Shown: positions 48,292 to 60,900 of the stretch, in pieces | Position numbering within the stretch: the stretch's first letter is position 1 | Layout of the letters: each line of letters begins with the position of its first letter | From: Glomus cerebriforme | Taxonomy: Eukaryota > Glomeromycota > Glomeromycetes > Glomerales > Glomeraceae | DNA: 64,000 nt | Reading direction: 5' to 3' | Assembly (NCBI GenBank): GCA_003550305.1 | Contig: QKYT01000186.1 | Coordinates: forward strand, 75,846-139,845 | Notes under the pieces: model-generated | The model's database searches: none | Told to the model about the DNA's origin: nothing | The model's input: only the letters and a program-made list of their open reading frames with translations | Program-made: the position numbers and the translations under genes

Positions 48292-50015
48292 GTAAGAGGT
48301 TTGTATGGTCATGTGAAATTGTGTATTTTGCGTATGTATGGCAAACTCAATTATGATTTGCTATATATATCGGCCACATGATATATATAGCAACCTAGTA
48401 CTAAATCAGTTATGACCGAAAATAGATAAGCACTGGTCATATTAAACTTTCACTTAGTATAATACTTTTCACCTTGTCATCCTAATTCTCCAATGATGAC
48501 TTCTTATGGAAGACATAAAAAGTTATCAGTCTACTGTTAATAACAATATTGTTATTAAACTTCCTTCGGGTACTTCTTCGCAAAATTATAGCTTAAATAT
48601 CAATTTAAAACTTGCCTCATAATTAATGTATAAAAATCATGTATTTTAAGAGTGAACGAAAATTTATGTATTGTTTAATATGAAGTGAACGAAAATTTGT
48701 TAGAAAGTGATTGAATAACATATGCGAAAAATGTCCAGTGCTCACATAATAAATGGATATTTGTGACTATTTACGATGATCAAGTGGATGACTTACATTC
48801 AAATATCAATATTTACAATCAAATGGAAAATGCAAGCTTCAAAAGAAGGAGACAAAAGTTGAGTGAATAATCACCATTAACTATTTAGATATGGCTGGAA
48901 TTGACAACAAAATAGGAAATGTTGATGCTACATGGGATAAAATAGTATTTGTTAAATGACCAGTAACATAAATCTATTTCATGATTAACAACCAGGAAAA
49001 CATTAGTATTATGACAAATATCAAGTTATAAAGACATCTCTATAAATAATGTACAGTATTTACAGAAATGCGAATGTGGGCAAACAATCATTCAGTGTTA
49101 ATATAGGCTTCAAGAGCAAGTTTCTTTGATAATAATAATATTGGTAAATACAAATATTGTTACTTTTCCATAAACTTTGGATACCATTTCTTAGATCAGG
49201 TAGTTCTAGTAATACAAGTACTGGTGAGAGAAATTATGTACTGTATGTATATATATATATATACAGTATATATGTAAGAATGGCGCTGGTAATAAAAGAA
49301 ATGATGGCAGATTGATTTAGTAAAATGGAAAACAGTGCCAAGGGCGCAATTAGCAAAACAGAAAATTATAGCTAGATGCTGGCAAAAATGGAAATAATGA
49401 TGGGCTGCAATAGTATGAGTTGTTGTGATGGGGTAGGAAAAGTGTTGGTAAAATGGTGATATAGCAAAATTGGGAAAATGTTAATTATAAATTGTTTTTA
49501 AAAAATATGTTTATAAGTACTCATTATTTCTTTATAGAAAAAAAAAGTGTAATACATTTTTTTTAAAAATATAATAAAAATAAAAATAATCAGAATTTTT
49601 GTTATATATTTATAACGAAAATTTATTATTATTATTATTATTATGAGTAAGTAAAATTAATTAGATTTTTTTAACAATAAAAAAATGATTTTTAAAAAAT
49701 TTCATAATTAATTGCCACTTTATCAATGCATTATCCTTTTACTGTTTTTAAAATACAAAAATATTCTACATCAGATGAGTGAAAAGATGAGATGCGTGCA
49801 AGTAATATTGGATATTAATTTGTTAATGAAAAAGGTATTATTTATGAAGAGAATCTTAACACAAAGGTAACTTGAACTTCTATACACTATACTCAACATC
49901 GATTTTAACACTAATAATACAGTATATCCAATTAGGCAATCCTACCCTACAACTTTCTGTCTTACCTTTAGATTTTAATATAGATTTTAATATATGTATG
50001 TAGAGGTGGAAGTCA
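48292..50015. other. Gene-poor stretch with simple repeats
   Basis: AT-rich, with a TA tract near 49240-49275 and an ATT tract near 49625-49645. No gene recognised. Confidence 0.5.
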
Positions 50016-50112
50016 TTATTGTTGCTGTTGCTGTTGATAAGATTGCTGCTGGGGTGGTGGAGGTCGTTGTTGCTGTTGCTGTTGCTGTTTCTGTTGATAG
50101 GGTTGCTGCTGG
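50016..50112 (-). other. Orphan Gln-rich coding-like exon
   Basis: On the minus strand an acceptor (TTTCCAG) at 50113 is followed by a frame reading Gln runs broken by Pro, Tyr and Arg (QQQPYQQKQQQQQQQRPPPP pattern, then more Gln) to a TAA at 50016-50018. It looks like the last exon of a Gln/Pro-rich protein, but I find no upstream exon before 51187. It may instead be a plain CAG/CAA repeat or a remnant. Confidence 0.35.
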
Positions 50113-51186
50113 AAATTATCGAATAATATTATAAAAAATTACTTCAAAGTACTAGTTGATTGGTATATAATTTTAAAATTTTTTAGCTAATTGAGTTTTA
50201 TATGCCTTTAAATTTTAGAACTGTTTTTTTTTGTTATCTTTCCAAATATAACTGCAATTTAATAAGTGTTAACATAATATATTATTAATAAATATGCAAA
50301 ATATACAGTAGTTCAGTTCACATCGGCCAAAATCATAGAGCTGTTAATTTCTTTGTTAAAGTTTTAGGAATTTTTTTTAAAAAATTTGACGTACTTTGGA
50401 CGAAAAGTACTCGAGTTAAGAATTTAAGTCAATAAGCATAATTCCGGCCAGAATTACATATATAATCGTTTAAAAATAGGAAATCTGCTAAACCCTAATT
50501 CATGGTGTCAAGTAATTTCCTCCATTCCGGAAGTTGGTCACGCCATCGATCCTTTTATGATTTTTTTAATAATATTACAATAGAACATTTAGATCAATTT
50601 TATCTTTTTTCTTCTCATTTCCATTTAAACTATACAGATTTTTCTTTACTTTACTTTTAAATTAGTACAGTAGAGCTTATCCGAAAAAATGAGACAGCGA
50701 CCAGGGTGTTCCTAGGTATAGTCAGTATTATAGTCTAACATAGTTTACCTTTTTTGTAATTGTGTACGTTAGCATTTAAAATAAAATAAAAATAGGAAAT
50801 AAGTGTAAATGTATAGACTTAATTACTAGCCCAATTAAATCATGTTCTAATCACAAATAACTTCAATACTTTATGGGTTATCCGTGATTATCCAGGAAGC
50901 TATGTATGGTTTTATTTAATGGTATATCAGATATGGTATAATGATGTAATTACTATTATCTTCAATTGTTTGAATAATAAACATATTAGTTATACATTTA
51001 TCAAAATAACAAAATAAAAGAACTATTAAACGATGAAAAATATTATAGGCATAGCGAACAGAATTAATTATTTTGTTTTACTATAATGAAAATAATGTTG
51101 CTTCCTAATATTTATGATTTATTTGCTAAAAAAACTATGAATCCGAAACAGTATAATTATAAATTCATCTGCTGTTTTAAAATCAT
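50113..51186. other. Intergenic
   Basis: AT-rich, contains short palindromic words such as AATTCCGGCCAGAATT (about 50440) that also occur in related form at 11410 (AATTCCGGCCGAAATT). These may be dispersed repeat fragments. No gene. Confidence 0.4.
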
Positions 51187-52745
51187 TTAAGATTCACTTT
51201 GAGAATTAATATGAAAGTTACCAAAATCAATAGCTTCAATAGATTCTATAAATATAAAAAATAGAATACATTAGTGTATATAACATTATTTAAATAAATT
51301 TATGTTAAATAATTTTAATTACCTGAATATTCATTATCTTGTTCGGGTAAATTATTAAAATTCAATAGTCTACTTGTATAAATAGCTTGAGGATGTGTAG
51401 TATATGTAAGTTCAGCATTATCTGATGATATTGTAAAAGATGATTGCTTTTTATTAAATTCATCTGCTTCTTTAATTTGTTTATTAATTTCAGTATCCTT
51501 TTTATTATTTTTACTATCAAATGCATCCCAGTACAATTGATAAAAAGCTCTATATAAAAATTCGGCAGTTGGTCTTTTTGATGGATCTGCATCTACACAT
51601 TGTTTAACTAAATCTTCTATTAATTTAGGGACTTTATTAATAAAACTTGGTCTAAGTCCTCCTTGACAGATTTTTATTGCTAAAAACTCATCATGAGCTA
51701 TATCATGGTAAGGAGGTAATCCGTTACATACTTCATATATAATAATTCCAAAGCTATAAACATCGCTTTCTTGTGTATATTTTTTTCCTCTTAAGACTTC
51801 AGGAGCTACATATGGCAATACTCCATATACATTTTTGTTGTTTTTTTCGGATTCTTCATTTGCTGGTTTACATAATCCTAAATCACTAATTTCAAAATTG
51901 CAATTGCATAATATATTACCACTATGAAAATCCTGATGAGTTAATCCCTCTTTATGAATATCACTAAGACCATGTGCAATATCGCTTATAATATCAATCT
52001 TCTTAAACCAGTCCCATGAATTAAAATCAATATTTATTTTTCGTCTTAAATTACCAAGTTCTGCAAATTCCATTACCATCATAAAATTACATGTTTCAGG
52101 ATCTTTAGTAATACCAAGAATTTTAGTAACCTGACTTGAATTATTCACTTTCAAGTTTGATTTAATCTAATAATAAAATAAAAATTAGTTTCCATTTTAA
52201 ATAATGGTTAAAATTATGCATTAAAATATTACCTCATTTAAAAATTCCAATGTTATATCTTTGGAATCATTTAAACTTTTTAAAGCAACATTTCTATTAT
52301 GAAATCTTTCCCATTGATTAGATTCATAATTCCAATCAACTATAGATCCTTCAGTCCAAACTGCTTTATATATTGTTCCAAAACCTCCTTTCATAATATA
52401 ATTAATCTTTTCAAATTTATCATATTCAATCCATTCTATTTTTTCATCTGCATTTTTTGCGTTAAACTGTGATTCTTGGATTAATTTATCGACATTAGGA
52501 TTTCCGCTTGTCCAATTTTTGAAATTTTTTTGAAAACGTTTAGAGCTACATGATTGACACCAATGATGACCACTATTAGGCTGTTTGCATTCTTTACATA
52601 AACCATGCCTTTTACAACGTTCTTTTAATTCTTCATTTATTATTAGTTTATTAAATAACATTTTTTGTTCTTCATTTAAAAAACGATAAAGGTTAAAATC
52701 TTTTATTTGTTCATATACCTCGTCACTAAGATATTTTTGCTCCAT
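51187..52745 (-). CDS. TKL-like protein kinase, glomeromycotan type (copy 2)
   Basis: Three exons: 52745-52233, 52166-51323 and 51245-51187; 471 aa. It has the same layout as copy 1: CKECKQP...WCQSC module, linker EWIEYDKFEKI, GGFGTIYKAV, VALKSL, catalytic loop HQDFHSGNIL (Arg of HRD replaced by Gln), DLG for DFG, VAPEVLRGKKYTQESDVYSFG. The C-tail adds a third exon (ESIEAIDFGNFHINSQSES) spliced from a proper GTAATT donor. The HQD change removes the arginine that normally links the catalytic loop to the phosphorylated activation segment. That suggests activation without activation-loop phosphorylation, or reduced activity. Catalytic Asp, the metal-site Asp and the Lys are present. About 6 kb separates it from copy 1 on the same strand. 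Confidence 0.88.
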
Positions 52746-55683
52746 AACGTTACAAAGTTAGGATATTTGGTAAGGGACCAGGTAATATAATGAATGATTC
52801 TAAAATTTTTTTAATGTTAAAAAAAAAAAATTTAAAGTGTCAAAATTTTAAATGTGAGCTGACAAAAAATAATTTCGTTTTATAAAATTTTGTGTATTGT
52901 ACTTTGTACAGCATTTATTAATGTAACCTTAAAATTAGAAAGATTTACCATATATGGGAACAAATAATATGCAAAACCAACAATATCTAGGAGACAATAA
53001 TATAATTTTTATTACTATAAATGTCTCAGAGGATTTTGAAACATTATTATATGACAACGAGTTTCCTTATTTATTTTGAATGTAAAATCAAATTTCAGAA
53101 AGATTTACATACAGTATTATGCATGAAAACAGGATTTTTGAAACATTATTATATGACAACGAGTTTCCGTATTTATTTTGAATGTAGAGGATTTTGAAAC
53201 ATGCTAGGTTAGAAAAGTGATTCAGGAATGTAGATTGGTAATATAGTTGGTGGGGGCAAACATCTTTGTGAAGGAGATGGCATTGATGATTGTTTCGGTG
53301 ATAGGAATGTTGATCTCAGTGCCTGCCACCGGAGTTACCCAGCGTAACCTGAAAAAAATGTCACGAAAAATCACGTGAAAATTTCATCACCGGTGACACA
53401 TCCCTCTTCATTAGTGAAAAGTCTATTCGTCACACACTATCTGTCACATGAGCGCCACATTTAATGCCGGTCAGGACATTTAATACCGGCTTTACGCTGT
53501 TTCGTGCTACTGCGGGTGATAACAGAAATAAAAGTATATAATCTATAACCAACTAGAAAAATAAATAAAGTTTATAACGGTAAATGATAGAATAGAACCG
53601 GTCTATTATGTAATCGAAAAAGAATATAACGAAATATAGAACAGTTTAAAATAAATCGAACAATAATAATTAAAGGGTAGAGGATCAACGATTTCATTAA
53701 AATTATCAGAAATTACAACACAATATTACTGCCTCTATAATATTTGCTCTCTCTACGATTATTTAAGAATTATCGAATTTCTTCTGACGTTTCAGCCACA
53801 TGTGTCCAAATGACGATTTGTTCAATCGGACGATTCGTTAGTTTGACTTCCCGATCATCCCGAATTACCATATACGAAAAACTAAAGAAACTAACATAAG
53901 AATATAATTTTATTAATAAAAAAAAAATAAACTACGTAAAAAAAATCGTAACGCCTGTAAAAATAAATTCAGAACCATATTCTAAAGGAAATATTTTCTC
54001 CAATTCTAATTCACTTTATAAAAGACTGGTTAAATAGCTCGTCCCTACGGATTAAGTTATGTGCGCAGAAATTCTACATCACTAAGCTGTGTAGACATAC
54101 CATATTCAAATAATTGCTAATTTAAAAACAAATACAGCGAAGAGGATTGGCTCATAATATTTTTTCATTACCAACATGATAATGATAATTATCATCACCG
54201 ATATGTTAGAAATCCTGCCGACTTCGTCAAATTATCTAATCCTAAATTTAAAAAAAAATCAATAAAAACCAAATTTTCAAAAATGTTCGATAAATATTTT
54301 TGTGCGAGAACTTTGTATTTTCAATTTTTTTTCAAAGTTTATGTGATTGTGATTATTGTGATAAAAAATTGAGCCAGAAAGTCATTAAATTTACTAAAAA
54401 TAGTTATCGGGTATTTGTAGTTGGCTTTCACACAATTTCATGTGTTTTGAGAATTCAAATTTATTTAACGATTCGCAAACATATAGTAGTTATAGTACCA
54501 CATTCTCCCAACGAAAATTTTGCACCTCATTCTTGATATTGGGAACACTTATAGCATGCGTATAACTAAATTTGATTTTATTAATAGAATTTTTCGTACT
54601 TACAAATTAAATAATTATCTTTTTTAATTCCTAATAGTATAAGAGGCGTCAAGCAATGTTAATAATGTACTCTTATTATTTCTGGATGTCATCAACGCTT
54701 GTGTAAACAAGTTATCCTTTTTAATTTCATACTACATACACATTAAACATGGAAGTCTGTACAAATAAAAGTTACCCTTTTTTTCGAATATATGATTTAT
54801 TATGTTTGTTAATCTTTTATTTTATACTGTAGATTCTATAAAAATTGATTTTACTAAACTTGTTATAAATTCTCAAGGTAATTATTTTTAAATATTTTTT
54901 AATTATTGGAATTAACTAAATTTTAACTTTTAATTTTTATTTAAATAATAGATAAATTACCAAGATTATCAAACATAGATTTACACAGCTTCTCTCGTAA
55001 ATAAGTCAATAATAGGAAACTTTTTAATTATTATTTCCATTATTATCACCTAAAGAGAGTTGCTAACTAAAATGATACCTACTTATAGTGTAGTCTCTAT
55101 CCATCAATAGTAAAACAAAACAATCAATTTTGTTTACTATGCCTATTTTTCTCTTAAATAATTTTTATATTGTTTAAAAACTCTTTAATATTTAATATAG
55201 TTATATGTATATATTTCTCAAAATAACAAAATAATGTTTTATTGTTAAGCATAATAATGAAAGATAAATGATAATAGTAATTATGCAATATACAGTAATG
55301 AAGTTAATTTAAAGTGAACGCGGAGCGAATAATTACTATGTAGCTTCACGGATAATCGATGAGCAATTTTAAAAAGTATACAATAGAGAGGATTATATAT
55401 CCGAAAGAAGAAAATGGAAGAGAAGATATAGTTTATATTATTATATTTTTATTGATATTAATTATGTTATTATATATTTCGCTTGAAATTTTATCAGATT
55501 CCGGTCCAGAATAGCTACACCATATAATTCCATACTATTACTATTTTTAAACAGAAAGAATTTATACAAATTTAAATTATTAGTTTTCACAATTTATTTA
55601 TCTTTGAAAACTTAACAAATTTGAAAATTATGTTAAACAAACTATTCTGGTGTCAACTTATAATAGCAATAAAATTAACAATA
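52746..55683. other. Gene-poor stretch with direct repeats
   Basis: Contains the ~54-bp direct repeat (53031-53185, listed) and a GC-richer patch at 53310-53520. That patch has short repeated words (CATTTAATGCCGGTC / CATTTAATACCGGC, and GTTACC/GGTAAC-type inversions) suggestive of an old element. A 78-codon frame at 54300-54536 is unsupported. No gene recognised. Confidence 0.45.
53031..53185. repeat. Direct repeat of about 54 bp
   Basis: GGATTTTGAAACATTATTAT through TTTATTTTGAATGTA occurs at 53031-53084 and again at 53132-53185 with one substitution and one inserted T. A third partial copy (GGATTTTGAAACAT) begins immediately after. About 47 bp separates the two full copies. No coding. Confidence 0.7.
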
Positions 55684-56850
55684 TTAGTTTTCAATTATAC
55701 AATCAAAACACTCAGAATGATTTTGATCTAAAATTTCAGTAAGTAGACGACTTGTATAACATGCTTGAGGATGAATTGAAGTATTAGCCTGTTCTTGCAC
55801 TAACAAATTCATACATATTATTTTTGATTTGTTGATTATTCATATATCTAGTATCTTCTAGAAACAGCTCATTTTCTTCATAATTTAATTCATAATATAT
55901 CCAAGCCATTGAGATATAATATTTTCAAGATCTGAATTCCAACATTTTTCCATCAAATCTATATAACATTTTGGAGTATTTTCAATTAGGACGTTCTCCT
56001 TTACAAATACTTAAAACAAGTTCATAATCACGTACTTTATTATTAAATGGAGGGATACCTGATGTAAATTCCTACATCATTGAAAAACTATAGATATCAC
56101 TTGATGAAGTATAATGTTGATTTCTTAATATTTCAGGTGCCATATATGGCAAAACTCCATAATTTCTATCAATAGAATCTTGTAATTCATTTATAGGTTT
56201 ACATAATCCTAAATCAATTATATATGTTTCATAATTATCTGATATCAAAATGTTATCATCATGATGAATTATTAAGATTTTAAGAATAATCTCATAACCT
56301 AACTGGAAATTCCATCTATTCCGTTGTTGTTTATCAAAGTTTCAACTATCTTTTAATCTATTGTAAGGTATCTATTCTAAAACTTAACTATTTTTAGCAT
56401 TTAGTTGTGCTGCTTGGATAAATTTATCAATAAATTCATTAATATCACTAGTCCATTTTGAAAAATGTAGTACAAATTGTTTAGAATTAGTTTGTTGACA
56501 CCAATATATTGTTGTTTACATCCTTTACATAATTCACTATTATTAGAATTTTTAGAAGTTAACCTATCTTCTGTTGCTTTTTGATGCAAATAAAAGGCTT
56601 TTTCTAAATTATTTTCTGTCCTTTCACCATCATAATAACATATGGCTAAATTATTCATTGCTTCCTTATCAACATTTTCTGCTACTTTTTGATACCAATA
56701 AAAGGTTTTTTCTGAAGTAACAGCAATTAGTTAAACTACTCATTACCCATTACATTTTTATTACCATTTTCTGTTGATTGTTCTAACCAACTATTTAATA
56801 GTACTTGTTTCATCAATATTAGGAGTCAGCATTTTCTTTTTCTAGGTAAA
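55684..56850 (-). pseudogene. Sel1-like repeat / kinase pseudogene
   Basis: Fragments occur in order on the minus strand. First is a Sel1-like repeat (AMNNLAICYYDGERTENNLEKAFYLHQKAT, about 56700-56570), then a decayed Cys module (CKGCKQQ). After a gap come kinase C-lobe blocks: IDLGLCKPINE, YGVLPYMAPEILRNQHY, SSDIYSFSMM followed by an in-frame TAG, then FTSGIPPFNNK and ICKGERPN followed by TGA. The C-terminal tail is intact (QANTSIHPQACYTSRLLTEI) and ends with TAA at 55684. The glycine loop and catalytic loop are missing or unreadable. Multiple stops and frameshifts make it a pseudogene. It shows that Sel1-like repeat and kinase modules of this family were once joined at this locus. Confidence 0.75.
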
Positions 56851-57908
56851 TATTTTTTATATTTAATATCTAAATTTTTTTCATTTCAATTCTTTGATTA
56901 CCAATCAGGAAATAAATCTGCAATGAATTATTAATTCGATTATATATGTATTGTATCAGTATTTGTATCATTGTAAATAAAAACCGTAATTGACACAAAA
57001 ATAAGTATTTTTTAGATATTTTAAAAATAAAAATAAAACAGGAACATTAGTGGTGTTTATAATTTATTCAAATTCCTTCAATAACTAATTACACAACGAG
57101 TAATTGTATAATATATTCGGTATATATGAACGCGTATTCGCGTAGCAAAAAAAAAAAAATGATTATACAAATTTGTCGAGTAGATATGTATTTTATTAAT
57201 GTTGATAATAATAATAATACGAAACATTGATTATTTTCCTATCTGGGAACAATTTAATATCTATATCGCGATCCTATATAGTCTTTATTTTCATTGTTTA
57301 TGAAGAAATTTTCTAAACTATAAATATTATTTGCCATTTTATCCATTAATAGTTTCTAATCCAATTCTCAAGAATTTTTTTTCATCCTTATCGGTCAAAT
57401 ACATTTTCTCTGAGTCAATTTATGATATGTTATTCCCGAACCTTTTACCCAACGACCGTAATTTGTATCTTATAGCTACTTGTTCAACTATCGCTTGAAA
57501 ACATTTGGACCTGAGAATTTTTAGATTTCATTCGATCGTACTTCCCAATAATTCTTGGAAACTTCCCATCAAATTCCTCAACTATTTGAGATGTGGGTGA
57601 TAAAAATTTAGAAAGTTTATTTCTTTCCGTACTTTTTCGTTTCAACTCTGAATTTTATACTAATAGAATAGTCTTTAATTTTATTTCTGATAAATAATGA
57701 GTAAACAAAGAGAATTAATTATAAGAAAAAATTGGTCAAAAAACGAATCCATTTTTTTGTATAACAACACAAGCATCTCTAATACATCCGAGGACGTTAC
57801 TTGAAAGATGTTTGTTAAGTGTTTCTTTTATAAATGGTTCACTAAATAAAATAAATCATAATTAATATATCTCATTCAAAAAAATATATATTATCTTAAA
57901 GTGTTTAC
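56851..57908. other. Intergenic, 3' of the KNL1-like gene
   Basis: AT-rich; no supported exon. Some of the sequence near 57300-57660 is less A/T-biased, but no frame is kept. Confidence 0.45.
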
Positions 57909-60900
57909 TTACTTTACTTTACCATAAATAATTTCGATTTCCCATAAAAGATTTGAAATATTCGGATAACTAATAACGTCTTCCCATCGAAAAAGGAATT
58001 TTATATAAAAATTTGTTTTTGCTTTATAATTAAAAAACTTTACCCTAAATCTCATTATTATTGACTTTTCATTATTATTGATGATTTGACTATTAATAAT
58101 TTCTGTAGGCAATTTAAATCTTAGAACACGATAATCCCTATAAAGTTGTTTTGAATTTTCCCAATAAGCGGCTATTGGTTTTATGATTCCGGAGCACTAT
58201 AAAAATTATGAGAGCTTATTAATAATTTAACAATTAATTAAATACTGTTTCGATTTACTTACTGTTGCGATTTCTACTGGTCCCTTATAATCCAAAGCAA
58301 ATTTTTGGATTCCACCAAAGATAGCTTGATACTAATAAATCAATGTAATGTTAAGATTCAAAAGAATGCATAAAAAAAAAAAAAGGATTTTCAAAATTCT
58401 TACATATAGTTTTTCATCGGGTTTCATATTGCCACTTAAATCAAGTGATACTTCAATGATTGTATCATCACGCTTATGCAAACCACCTATATCAATTTTA
58501 ACTTGCACAGTTTCATCGTATACCAAGTGCACAAATTCTTCAGACAAATTTTTAGGGAACCATTTATATTTAGCAATGAGATTCCTATATTTTTCTTAAA
58601 TGATGAGAACTACTTTATTTTCAAGTTCATAAAATTTGTGATAAAATTGAAATATTATATAATTAATGCTCACCTTGTACCTCATTGAGGTCTTCCTCAG
58701 TATAACATTGAGTCACTTCTACAAGTTGTTTGGCATCACGAATTTTCTTAATAAAATTGAAAATCTTAATAACGTAACCGGAGAATAAGGAATTTATGAA
58801 ATTTTAAAAACTTTAAAACCTGTTCCATTTCCGCTTTTTCCTTTATCAAATTATCACGCATCTCCTTCAAACTTTGCGTTTCTTTATTAATACTCTCCAA
58901 TTCTGCTTCGAAAAGTTCTATCTGTTGATTCTGTTCCTCAATCATCGCTTTCATTAAGTTCATTTCAGTGTCAGCAGAATCTAATTTTTGATAATCTTTT
59001 TTGTTTAAATCTCCTATGCCAATGCTTTCTTTTGTCACAATGTCCATGTTCTTCGGGATATTTTCATCCGATATCATGGCAGCGGTTTCATCACAAAGTG
59101 TCACATTCACTTCATGTATTAATGAACCATCAGCCACATCAATGAATGTTGTCTCATGTCCTTCATCTGATCGCAAATTAGTCATTGATCCTCGAGAGTT
59201 TGTTTGTTTCTCATTTTGTTGTATGTTTTCTTCATAAACTAATGACATATCATCTGAAGATTCTACTGATGATGCTATTGTCATATCACTAACACCCATT
59301 ATTGTGCGTATGACATTGTGATTTTCAGATGGAGACAAGCCGACCATTGATGCTAGAGTCATATCTTTAACACTAGATGGAGATTGGCTAACCATTAATT
59401 CTGGAGCCATATTTTTGACATCTATCGGTTTAGATGGAGAACGGCTAACCATTAATATTGGAGTCATATCTTTATCATCCTTTGATCTAGATGGAGCCTG
59501 GTTGATCAATGATGGTGAAGTCATATCTTTATCACTAATTGATTTAGGCGGAGACTGGTTGACCATTGATGCTAGAGTCATATCTTTATCACCAATTGAT
59601 TTAGGNNNNNNNNNNNNNNNNNNNNNNNNNNNNNNNNNNNNNNNNNNNNNNNNNNNNNNNNNNNNNNNNNNNNNNNNNNNNNNNNNNNNNNNNNNNNNNN
59701 NNNNNNNNNNNNNNNNNNNNNNNNNNNNNNNNNNNNNNNNNNNNNNNNNNNNNNNNNNNNNNNNNNNNNNNNNNNNNNNNNNNNNNNNNNNNNNNNNNNN
59801 NNNNNNNNNNNNNNNNNNNNNNNNNNNNNNNNNNNNNNNNNNNNNNNNNNNNGATTTAGGAGGGGACTGGTTGACCATTGATGCTAGAGTCATGTCTCTA
59901 AAACTCATTGATGTATAATTCTCGGATGGAGACAGACCAACCATTGATGCTAAAGTCATGTCTTGAACACCCATTGATGTACGTGTAATGTTGCAATTCT
60001 CAGATGGAAACTGATTAACCATTGATGTTACTCGAACATCCGTTGATGCATGACAATTCTCAGATGGAGACAGACCAACTACTGATGCTAAAGTCATGTC
60101 TTGAACATCCATTGACGTGTGTGTAATTTCTCGATTATCAGGAGGAGACTGGTTAACAATCGATACCAATGTCATGTCCCGAGGACACACTGATGTAGAT
60201 GTAACATCATGATATTCCGGGCCAATCATCGATACAAGTGACATGTCTCCAGTTGCAAACGTGTCATCACGATCCTTAAATGACTGTTGGTCATTCATAG
60301 ATCCAAATGCCGTGTTATATTGACAAATCATTTGCATGTTTGAATTTTGAGCTTGTGGCATATTTTGTAATATGCTTTGATTATCGTTTGAAACCATATT
60401 AAAATTTATTTGAGGTAATAAATGTTGCTCTGCATATTTACTTTTATCATCATTTTCTGATCGAAATCTAATACATAACAAAACAAATAATGAAAAAGAT
60501 TTTCATATTTTTCATAAAATAGTAACTAAAAAAGAATAACATACCTAGAAGAGGGCGAATCGACATTTTCAATCATGCTATCATTGGGAGATGGTGCAGA
60601 AATTGTTAGCATAAAATCTGATGCTTCATCATGATTGCCATTGAAAGGATTTGATTTTTTCGGTTCCGGTGCTTGTTTTTCTGTAGCTTCATCTTTATCG
60701 AATAAACTAAAAACAACATCCAAATGAGAAATAAGTTCGATAATTCGAAATGAATTTCTAGAGTTTATATATCATAATTTGAACGAAATTACCGAACACG
60801 AGCTTTTGAGGCAAAACTGACCCTTCTTCCTAAAGACTTTCTACGCCTTTGCCCGTCACCACTAATAATATATTATTTACATTAATATTGTTTCAATTGA

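Noticed and set aside
54300..54536. 78-codon plus-strand frame with several cysteines
   Set aside because: Begins without an ATG, no signal peptide or domain, isolated in a repeat-rich stretch.
59415..59918. Plus-strand frame across the N gap
   Set aside because: Antisense reading of the KNL1 repeat array; the repeat keeps it open by periodicity, not coding.
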